Shown here: positions 1 through 5,220 of the stretch, piece by piece | Position numbering within the stretch: the stretch's first letter is position 1 | Layout of the letters: each line of letters starts with the position of its first letter | The notes under the pieces: generated by a model | What the model saw: the letters and a program-made list of their open reading frames with translations, nothing else | What the model was told of the DNA's origin: nothing | The model's database searches: none | Source of the DNA: Candidatus Cellulosilyticum pullistercoris | GTDB lineage: Bacteria > Bacillota > Clostridia > Lachnospirales > Cellulosilyticaceae | NCBI GenBank assembly: GCA_018883705.1 | Contig: JAHLFQ010000229.1 | Location: 1-5,220 of the forward strand | Direction: 5' to 3' | DNA length: 5,220 nt | Translations under genes and position numbers: made by a program

Positions 1-372
1 GAAAGCCCTAATAATATAGACGTAAAGAATAAGGCATTAAAAAAAATTCAGTATATGGTAAAGATACCTAAGACATCTGGGAGAGGTTATGAGAAAAAAG
101 AATGTGAGCTTGTACTTAGTCCAATTTCATCTGTAGATGGGACGAAGGGGAACTATCGGCTAAGTTATTCTGTAAAATCTATAGGAGGAATACCTGTTGT
201 AACTAACAATACAGTTGTTTCTGAAATGGTTGAAAGTATAAAAATAACAAGTTATAAAAATTCAGATCTAGTAGAGTTTACCTGTGAGTTTCAAAAGAAA
301 GATGAGGGAAATAATAGAATTCAATTGACTAAAAAATTTATAGAATCCCTTGAATATAAACAACACTATTAA
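1..372 (+). CDS. Probable minor prepilin, C-terminal part (5' end outside window)
   Basis: The reading frame is open from base 1 to a TAA at 370-372, giving 123 visible residues, so the gene begins upstream. An ATG at 55 lies in frame but has no ribosome site before it, and the coding frame continues unbroken to its left, so it is not taken as the start. The visible part is mostly predicted beta-strand with alternating polar and hydrophobic residues. Near the end comes a pattern of the type 'VVSEMVESIKITSY...DLVEFTCEF', then a final charged strand. This resembles the C-terminal half of PulJ/PilW-like or ComGF-like minor prepilins, which often end with 'x-V-x-x-F-x-V...LV-x-I' strands. The type III leader that would prove it is not in the window. 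It lies 32 bases upstream of pilM in the same orientation, which supports a pilin-related role. The family call is an inference from pattern and context only. Confidence 0.6.
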   Translation, partial: ESPNNIDVKNKALKKIQYMVKIPKTSGRGYEKKECELVLSPISSVDGTKGNYRLSYSVKSIGGIPVVTNNTVVSEMVESIKITSYKNSDLVEFTCEFQKKDEGNNRIQLTKKFIESLEYKQHY

Positions 373-392
373 CTCAAAGTAATGTATTTAAA

Positions 393-400
393 AGAGGTGA
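393..400 (+). promoter_or_regulatory. Ribosome binding site of pilM
   Basis: AGAGGTGA lies in the 32-base gap, with its AGG core 7 bases before the ATG at 405. This supports 405 over the in-frame ATG at 420, which has no such site. The rest of the gap shows no hairpin with a T-run and no clear -35/-10 pair, so pilM is probably read from an upstream promoter. Confidence 0.75.
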
Positions 401-404
401 GCTT

Positions 405-1382
405 ATGCCTACAAGTTTTATGGGAATTGAAATAGGAAATACTAATATTAAAATAATTGAAGCGGCTAAACGTGGTGCAGTACTTGAGGTGAAAAAATTC
501 TCGCTTTTAAAAACACCAGCTGATTGTGTTCATAATGGCGTGATTAATAATATTGATGTCATTAAGAAAGTCATCCAAGAGGAATTAAAGTCTAAAAAAT
601 ATAGGGCTAAAAAAGTAGTGGCAGTTGTGCAAAGTAGTACGATCATTATTAGAAATGTAGTTATGGATAAACAACCAGAAAAGATTATTAAACAATTACT
701 AGAGGTTAAAACAGAAGAGTTTTTACCTATTGAACATAAGCAGTATCAAATTGATTTTAAAATGACAGGAGAGGTGGAAGAAGAAGGTGTGATTAAGAAT
801 AAACTGATGTTAGTAGCGGCACCTAATGTAGTTGTATTACCTGTAGCAAGCCTATTAAAGAGGCTTAAACTGATTCCTATTTCGATTACCATTCCTTCTG
901 AAGCATTACAAAGTATTTTTCATTCACAAACACGTATGATTTATGAAACAACAGGTAACGTTTTAATATTAGATATTGGAGGGAGATCTACGACGGTAAC
1001 TATTATTACAGGAGACGAGGTTTGCTTAACTCGAATGATAGAGTTTGGTGCTGAAGATTTAAGTTTACCTACATTAGATGAAAAAAGGGATGAATATTTT
1101 GCTAGAGTTGTTAGACCTCAAATGGAATACCACATTGTGGCCGAGATTGAGAGAATACTTCAGTTTTACTATTCAAGCTATGGAAATGGAACCATTAAGA
1201 AAATTTATTTAACAGGTGGAGGATCCGATATTAAAGGAATGAGAGGTTACATAAGAGATGCTCTCAATATACCTACAGAAAAAATGAGTTACCTTGACTC
1301 GATTGTGGAGGCATCTGGTATAGAATTTGAAAATTATATAAGATTTTTTGTGAATTCATTAGGGGCTATTAATGGGTTATAA
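405..1382 (+). CDS. pilM: Type IV pilus assembly protein PilM, actin-like ATPase fold
   Basis: This 325-residue cytoplasmic protein belongs to the PilM/FtsA-type actin-like group. It acts as the inner-face anchor of the pilus machine by binding the PilN N-terminus, and in characterised homologues it binds ATP. It has no signal peptide or membrane segment. The actin-fold nucleotide motifs are visible in order: phosphate-1 near residues 6-16 (MGIEIGNTNIK), phosphate-2 near 186-195 (VLILDIGGRS, with Asp190 and Gly192-193), and the adenosine motif near 268-275 (YLTGGGSD). Between the first two lies the PilM-typical 'EEFLPIE' stretch (about 104-110). The helix with 'EIERILQFYY' before the adenosine motif is also characteristic. 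The length is close to the usual 340-350 residues. The gene starts with ATG behind AGAGGTGA, ends at TAA, and is followed after 11 bases by pilN. I see no damage or missing motif. Separate pilM and pilN genes argue for a type IV pilus rather than a GspL-type secretion system, where the two parts are fused. Confidence 0.93.
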   Translation: MPTSFMGIEIGNTNIKIIEAAKRGAVLEVKKFSLLKTPADCVHNGVINNIDVIKKVIQEELKSKKYRAKKVVAVVQSSTIIIRNVVMDKQPEKIIKQLLEVKTEEFLPIEHKQYQIDFKMTGEVEEEGVIKNKLMLVAAPNVVVLPVASLLKRLKLIPISITIPSEALQSIFHSQTRMIYETTGNVLILDIGGRSTTVTIITGDEVCLTRMIEFGAEDLSLPTLDEKRDEYFARVVRPQMEYHIVAEIERILQFYYSSYGNGTIKKIYLTGGGSDIKGMRGYIRDALNIPTEKMSYLDSIVEASGIEFENYIRFFVNSLGAINGL

Positions 1383-1388
1383 GGAGGT
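1383..1388 (+). promoter_or_regulatory. Ribosome binding site of pilN
   Basis: GGAGGT starts directly after the pilM TAA and sits 5 bases before the ATG at 1394. It is a near-consensus site and fixes the pilN start, which also places the INLLP motif at the expected distance from the N-terminus. Confidence 0.85.
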
Positions 1389-1393
1389 AGGAA

Positions 1394-2059
1394 ATGAGAA
1401 GCAGAACCAACAAAATTAACCTATTACCTAAAGCGTACATACAAGCTGAAAAGATTAGAATGAGACTGATGATTATTGGAAGTGTTTTGGCACTAGAAAT
1501 CGCCATTTTTATTACTTTTATAGCCATACCACCTAAAATAGAAATTCAAGAAACCATAAAAAGATTAGATGAGATTTCGCTAGCGCTTAATGATAGTCGT
1601 TTTGCTGATGTCAATCAAATGAATCAGCAATTAGAAGATGCAAAAGTAGAACTAAGTGAGTGGGCTGAAAAATATTCTAGTTTGAAGCAAGAAAATTTTA
1701 TAAGTAAGCGCGTATTAGATAGTTTATTATCTAGAGTACCTATTCATTTAACTTTAAATAAGCTTTGTATATTGCCTGAAAGTCAAGAAGTATCACGGTT
1801 AGAAAGGACAATTTCTATAGAAGGAACATCACAAGATATGATATCTGTCCTTAACTACGTCACTATAATTGAAGGTGTCTATGGAGTAGGAACAACAAAT
1901 TATGAAGCTGGATATAATGAGGAACGTAGCCTATACGAATACAACATTCATGTCGTTATTCCGGTAAAACAATTAGGAATTGAAGAAAATCTAGAAGAGA
2001 TAACCCCAGAAGAAGTAATCATTGATATTGATGAAATAAATGATGAGGGGGATAACTAG
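1394..2059 (+). CDS. pilN: Type IV pilus inner-membrane assembly protein PilN
   Basis: This 221-residue bitopic membrane protein would link cytoplasmic PilM to outward-facing PilO. The short cytoplasmic N-terminus carries KINLLP at residues 7-12. In PilN proteins this conserved peptide docks into a groove of PilM, so partnership with the preceding gene is strongly supported. A single membrane helix spans about 25-45, followed by a charged, heptad-like helical stretch (about 49-105) likely to form a coiled coil. A compact alpha/beta domain (about 106-191) follows, with the PilN-type strand 'TISIEGTSQDM' and a final strand 'YNIHVVIPV', consistent with the ferredoxin-like fold. The last 27 residues (195-221) form a very acidic tail with 12 Asp/Glu and no basic residue, beyond the fold. 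The TAG stop shares its G with the GTG start of pilO, which suggests translational coupling and balanced synthesis of the two partners. Confidence 0.9.
   Translation: MRSRTNKINLLPKAYIQAEKIRMRLMIIGSVLALEIAIFITFIAIPPKIEIQETIKRLDEISLALNDSRFADVNQMNQQLEDAKVELSEWAEKYSSLKQENFISKRVLDSLLSRVPIHLTLNKLCILPESQEVSRLERTISIEGTSQDMISVLNYVTIIEGVYGVGTTNYEAGYNEERSLYEYNIHVVIPVKQLGIEENLEEITPEEVIIDIDEINDEGDN
2045..2051 (+). promoter_or_regulatory. Ribosome binding site deciding the GTG start of pilO
   Basis: GAGGGGG lies inside the last codons of pilN, 7 bases before the GTG at 2059-2061. The pilN stop TAG and this GTG overlap by one base (TAGTG). No other start codon nearby in this frame is better placed, and the membrane helix begins a few residues later, so the GTG is the likely true start. 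Confidence 0.75.
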
Positions 2060-3216
2060 TGAGAGCAACAAAAACAATTTTATGTATGGGAGTATTTATT
2101 ATTGTAATTTTTGCACAGGTGTTTTATTTATTGACCATTTATAAAGAGGATAAGATGTGTATTGCAGCTAATAGGAGGGCAATTAGGTCCATTGAAACCC
2201 GTATTAAGCATCTAGATGAATGTGTAGAAAAATTACCCGAAACTAAGAATGAATTAGAACAAGTAGCCAGTCAAAAAATGGCAATACTTAATACAATTCC
2301 AACGTTTGTAGCAGGATCAAAAGAAGGTATAGAATTATTTAGATATATGAGTATCAATGATTTTGTAAATGTAGGGTTTAAAGCAATTATAGAAGAAAAT
2401 AATGCAAATAATGAAGATGAGCTTATCTTAAAACGTTCTTATGAATTAACTTTTGTAGGACGTTATGAAGAAGTTCAAAGTTTCATTGATAATTTAAACC
2501 GTTCTTATCAAATTATTAATATTGAAAGTCTAGAATTAAGCAATGAAGTACAAGACTTAACAAATGGAAAGAATCTATCACTTTATGAGTATTTTGGTGA
2601 GGATTTCAAGAAGCTTGTAGAAGTGAAGCTTAAATTAACAATGTATACTAGACAAAGTGATTCAGAAGATGAAGAGATTTATCAGCCAGATTTAGATATG
2701 CGAACCAATCTAGAAGGTATTTTTGCTTTTATTCAAAAAGAAGAAACACAGATAAGTTCCTTCGTAAGTCAAGAAGAAAATGCACCAGTTAAGGAAAGAG
2801 CTAGTGATGTATTTACACTTAATGTAGGAGATATCCTAAACTCAGGAGATACCTATAAGTTTGGAGGACCAGGAGAAAATGGAGGAGGATATGTTGGGCT
2901 CATTACTGAAACTAACGTCAATATTACATTAGTAGTAAGAGAGACTGGTTATGAGATGAGAATTGAAGATATCAATGGGTCGAAGGATGAAATGACCATT
3001 CAAACAGCTATTACATTGCCTGAAATGAACATTATATCTACCATGAGACAAATCTATGATGTCATGCCTAATGTTCATGTTTATATTCATAATCATACGA
3101 GTCAAGTAATGAAAATTAATATAAGTGGCGATTTAACAGATCATATTTACATATTTAATGAAGCTGGTGAGCAAGTAGGTAAGGGACAAACTAAGGGAAA
3201 TATAAAACTTGCTTAG
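2059..3216 (+). CDS. pilO: PilO-like pilus assembly protein with a long C-terminal extension
   Basis: The first half is a standard PilO: a short N-terminus, one membrane helix (about 7-28), an outward-facing coiled coil (about 37-80, with a/d positions such as Ile42, Ile45, Ile49, Leu52, Val56 and Leu59), then a ferredoxin-like domain. That domain shows the PilO signature strand and helix at 128-160 ('YELTFVGRYEEVQSFIDNL' and on to 'INIESLEL') and a last strand near 187-198. PilO pairs with PilN in the membrane platform. The protein then continues to 385 residues, where proteobacterial PilO is near 200. An acidic linker (about 199-247) leads to a beta-rich region (about 250-385) containing a glycine-rich loop (269-277) and a terminal strand-rich segment. 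I partly recall similar extensions in Firmicutes PilO-like proteins but cannot name a domain. The region could do work that PilP does in other bacteria; that is inference. It starts with GTG, overlaps pilN by one base, and ends 22 bases before the prepilin gene. Confidence 0.85.
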   Translation: MRATKTILCMGVFIIVIFAQVFYLLTIYKEDKMCIAANRRAIRSIETRIKHLDECVEKLPETKNELEQVASQKMAILNTIPTFVAGSKEGIELFRYMSINDFVNVGFKAIIEENNANNEDELILKRSYELTFVGRYEEVQSFIDNLNRSYQIINIESLELSNEVQDLTNGKNLSLYEYFGEDFKKLVEVKLKLTMYTRQSDSEDEEIYQPDLDMRTNLEGIFAFIQKEETQISSFVSQEENAPVKERASDVFTLNVGDILNSGDTYKFGGPGENGGGYVGLITETNVNITLVVRETGYEMRIEDINGSKDEMTIQTAITLPEMNIISTMRQIYDVMPNVHVYIHNHTSQVMKINISGDLTDHIYIFNEAGEQVGKGQTKGNIKLA

Positions 3217-3224
3217 CGTTAAGT

Positions 3225-3234
3225 AGGGATGTGA
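3225..3234 (+). promoter_or_regulatory. Imperfect ribosome binding site of the large prepilin gene
   Basis: AGGGATGTGA lies in the 22-base gap before the ATG at 3239. It resembles AGGAGGTGA with a changed centre and is clearly weaker than the sites before pilN and the PilX-like gene. It may mean lower synthesis, in keeping with a minor subunit. The GTG at 3231 within it is out of frame and quickly runs into a TAG. Confidence 0.5.
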
Positions 3235-3238
3235 AAAC

Positions 3239-4501
3239 ATGTTAGGAGATAAGAACCAGGATAATCGAGGATTTACATATGTAGAAATCTTAGTATGTTT
3301 GGTAATAATTGCACTCATGGTAACACCTATTAGCTATTCATTTCTTATTTCAGTAAAAATGAAGGTAGCTGCCGTAGAAATGGATGCTGTAACTACTTAT
3401 ACTGAACAGTTATTAGAGGATATTAAATATCAGATTACTGAGGATATTATGCTGCAACAAGAAGCTTTAGGAATAAGATATAGGACGAATGATAAATCAA
3501 TAGCTGAAATTAAGAAGGCAAAAGAAGGTACGGCACAATATTTGCTAGATTGGGGAGAACTACCAAAAGGTATTGTCGAAAGAGATTCAACTTATTTAAA
3601 TACATTTCTAACAAATTTAGGAACAACAGACTTAACAACGAGATACGATACCAATAAATATGCTTATGAAATTGCATTATGGAGAATATCTGATGTTTCT
3701 TTTGTAAGTGATACGTTTACATTAGATAAAAATAATTTAAGTAAAGCAACAAAAATTTATTCAGATACTGATTCAAGTTATCAATTCCAAGATGCTAATG
3801 ATACGATAGGAAGTATGGTAAATCCTATAACATTTAAGATTACGTCTGAAATGTTAAGGACTTTTAGAGATGATATTTTATCTTATGTGCCTAATCAAAT
3901 AACCAAGGAGAAAATTCTAGATATTAATACAATAAAATTTGATACGAATGGAGTGCCAACAGTAGTAAATAGAAAGCAGATAGACGCACAATCTAATGGA
4001 GTAGAACCCAATATTAAGATAGAGTTTAATGAGATTCTAGATTCTAACGAAATGAAAGTAGGCTATATATTTCATATTAATAAAGGAATAATTAGTAGTA
4101 CAGATTTCCCGGAAAATGAAGAATATTATAGGAGTATTATAGAAGTTGATGTAAGAAATCTTCTTAGAAAAAGTGAAGATTTGTCTCCAGTCACAACATA
4201 TGACAAGCTAACTTTTAAATTTATGAATCATACAGAATATGATCAGTTGATTCACATTAAGAAGAATCTAGTAGAGACGGAAGATATAGATATTATAAGT
4301 AATAAATTTAATGTGGTAGTAGAAGATAAGTCAGGTGGAAGAAGTGTCATGACACAAAGTAATGATACGAAGCCCTATGAAAACTACTTGATAGTCATTG
4401 TGGTGAGAGATAAAAATCCTGTGCAAGGTCAAAGGGGTAAAGTAGTTAAGAAAATGATCAATATTTATAGTTATGATGTTAATACAAGTAAGAGGAGGTA
4501 A
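3239..4501 (+). CDS. Large minor prepilin with type III leader (PilV/GspI-like N-terminus)
   Basis: The N-terminus is a textbook prepilin: an 11-residue, charged leader ending in Arg10-Gly11, then Phe12 as residue +1 of the mature chain and Glu16 at +5. A hydrophobic helix follows (about 17-38) with Pro30. The prepilin peptidase would cut after Gly11 and methylate Phe12. The following helix, with 'YTEQLLEDIKYQI' at about 55-67, resembles the 'A-x-x-LxExI' pattern of PilV/GspI-type minor pilins. The mature protein is about 409 residues, far larger than usual minor pilins (about 130-250). The outer part (about 65-420) shows no family I recognise. It is rich in Asp, Asn, Thr and Ile with many likely beta strands, and it has no cysteine outside the membrane helix (Cys20). 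The end returns to a pilin-like strand pattern ('YLIVIVVRDKN', then a basic tail). It lies between pilO and a PilX/GspK-like gene, which fits a role as a fibre-initiating or tip subunit, possibly an adhesin. That role is inference. Confidence 0.85.
   Translation: MLGDKNQDNRGFTYVEILVCLVIIALMVTPISYSFLISVKMKVAAVEMDAVTTYTEQLLEDIKYQITEDIMLQQEALGIRYRTNDKSIAEIKKAKEGTAQYLLDWGELPKGIVERDSTYLNTFLTNLGTTDLTTRYDTNKYAYEIALWRISDVSFVSDTFTLDKNNLSKATKIYSDTDSSYQFQDANDTIGSMVNPITFKITSEMLRTFRDDILSYVPNQITKEKILDINTIKFDTNGVPTVVNRKQIDAQSNGVEPNIKIEFNEILDSNEMKVGYIFHINKGIISSTDFPENEEYYRSIIEVDVRNLLRKSEDLSPVTTYDKLTFKFMNHTEYDQLIHIKKNLVETEDIDIISNKFNVVVEDKSGGRSVMTQSNDTKPYENYLIVIVVRDKNPVQGQRGKVVKKMINIYSYDVNTSKRR
4493..4499 (+). 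promoter_or_regulatory. Ribosome binding site of the PilX-like gene
   Basis: AGGAGGT sits 6 bases before the ATG at 4506 and is embedded in the last two Arg codons and the stop of the upstream prepilin gene. It is a full-consensus site and implies coupled translation of the two pilin-like proteins. It also sets the start at 4506 rather than the in-frame ATG at 4557, which falls inside the membrane helix. Confidence 0.85.
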
Positions 4502-4505
4502 TAGG

Positions 4506-5220
4506 ATGAATAAACGCATTCATTCAAAAAGGAGTCAAGAAGGAAGTGCTATATTAATGACAATCATTATCCTATTAGCTCTAACAGTCATTACAGCAAC
4601 CTGCTTAAGTATATCAGGTTTACAGTATCATTTATCTACATTAGGGAGAAATACAAGTAATACATATTATCTTGCTAGATCTGCTTTAGAAAAACATGTA
4701 GATACCATGAATAAAGCCCTTGAAACACAAATCAATACTATATTAGACGAAGTAAGCACAGAATATATCTCCAAAACTAATAGTGAGTTAATGAAAAATG
4801 GAAATACAATTATTCATAATACAAGTAATCATAAACTATCGATCAAGGAAACAGTACTAAGTAAAACGGTTAAAGAAAAGATATATACATATCTTAAAGA
4901 TAGCTATTTAACTAAGACCTCATCTAAAGCAACAACGGGCAAAAATCCTATTATATATATTGCACAAGGAGATAGAGAAAAAAGTGATAACTATACAGAA
5001 ATTCAGATTACAACTTTAACCACAGATAGTAGCGGTCAAGACTTATCATCAGAATATAAGTTCCGAATAGTTGCAAAGGCTACAACTAAGACTAATTCAA
5101 TACCTGAGGTTATTTATGATACCCAAAATTTAGAGGCCATTATTAGCATCAATACTCCGACAGGTTTAGAGAATCAAATTCACGAGAAATATGTATTTAA
5201 TCAGGAGGAAACACCTGAAG
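4506..5220 (+). CDS. PilX/GspK-like pilin-related protein, N-terminal part (3' end outside window)
   Basis: The frame is open from ATG 4506 to the window edge, giving 238 complete codons with no stop. The N-terminus has a basic leader (residues 2-9 contain Lys, Arg and His), then Gln-Glu-Gly13-Ser14-Ala, and one hydrophobic helix (about 15-38). After this comes 'NTYYLARSALE' (about 52-62), matching the 'ayyaAEsGle' pattern that follows the helix in PilX and GspK-type proteins. If cut after Gly13, mature position +5 is Met18, not Glu. Lack of Glu5 is known for GspK, which caps the pseudopilus tip. The rest is Thr/Ser/Lys/Asn-rich: an alpha-helical stretch (about 60-95) and then mixed strands, without a recognisable domain. 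It starts 4 bases after the large prepilin gene, so the two are probably made together and may act together at the pilus tip. An uncut membrane-anchored protein is the alternative. Confidence 0.75.
   Translation, partial: MNKRIHSKRSQEGSAILMTIIILLALTVITATCLSISGLQYHLSTLGRNTSNTYYLARSALEKHVDTMNKALETQINTILDEVSTEYISKTNSELMKNGNTIIHNTSNHKLSIKETVLSKTVKEKIYTYLKDSYLTKTSSKATTGKNPIIYIAQGDREKSDNYTEIQITTLTTDSSGQDLSSEYKFRIVAKATTKTNSIPEVIYDTQNLEAIISINTPTGLENQIHEKYVFNQEETPE

Noticed and set aside
55..57. ATG as a possible start of the first gene
   Set aside because: The frame is open back to base 1 with coding-like codons, and no ribosome site precedes the ATG. The gene most likely enters from outside the window.
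373..404. Possible promoter or terminator in the longest intergenic gap
   Set aside because: In 32 bases there is no hairpin with a T-run and no spaced -35/-10 pair, only the pilM ribosome site.
2881..2893. GGAGGAGGA followed by an ATG inside pilO, looking like an internal start
   Set aside because: The ATG is out of frame and meets a stop after about a dozen codons. The purine run is explained by the Gly-rich loop at residues 275-277. A translation pause there is possible but cannot be judged from sequence.
3133..3318. Minus-strand reading frame of 61 codons
   Set aside because: It overlaps the end of pilO and the leader of the large prepilin, both strongly supported. It has no convincing ribosome site, and its Ser/Leu-rich low-complexity product is typical of the antisense of AT-rich genes.
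4331..4519. Minus-strand reading frame of 62 codons
   Set aside because: It is antisense to the end of the large prepilin and the start of the PilX-like gene, and its product has no recognisable feature.
4481..4829. AATACAAGTAA occurring three times (4481, 4650, 4818) at spacings of 169 and 168 bases
   Set aside because: All three are in frame and encode Asn-Thr-Ser-(Lys/Asn) with the favoured codons of this AT-rich genome. They lack symmetry or extended similarity, so this looks like composition bias rather than a binding-site array.
1..5220. Search for mobile elements, tRNA, riboswitch, CRISPR array or inverted repeats
   Set aside because: Coding sequence fills almost the whole window on one strand with no insertion, broken gene or repeat array that I could see.

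Overview
The window is AT-rich, tightly packed, single-strand coding DNA. Its base composition (roughly one third G+C by eye), strong GGAGG-type ribosome sites and gene content fit a low-G+C Firmicute. A Clostridia-class anaerobe, possibly of the Lachnospirales type, is my guess, but no taxonomic marker gene is present.

Everything here reads as one stretch of a type IV pilus (or closely related type II-secretion-like pseudopilus) operon on the + strand. The order is: 1-372, the C-terminal end of what looks like a minor prepilin; 405-1382, pilM (actin-like cytoplasmic protein); 1394-2059, pilN; 2059-3216, pilO with a large extra C-terminal region; 3239-4501, an unusually large minor prepilin with a perfect type III leader; 4506-5220 (cut by the window edge), a PilX/GspK-like protein whose pilin-type N-terminus lacks the usual Glu at +5. 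Gaps are 32, 11, -1 (overlap), 22 and 4 bases. There is no room for an internal promoter or terminator, so the genes are probably co-transcribed and partly translationally coupled.

In the expected working model, PilM in the cytoplasm binds the INLLP peptide at the PilN N-terminus. PilN and PilO each cross the membrane once and pair through outer coiled coils and ferredoxin-like domains, linking the assembly motor to the growing fibre. The flanking prepilins would form the initiating tip complex. No secretin or PilP gene is seen, as expected for a single-membrane cell, though the window is too short to exclude them elsewhere.

I found no mobile element, RNA gene, CRISPR array or convincing regulatory element, and no strong evidence for a wholly new system. 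The parts most worth a second look are the PilO C-terminal extension (about residues 199-385), the 420-residue minor prepilin with no recognisable outer domain, and the prepilin/PilX-like pair that may form the pilus tip.
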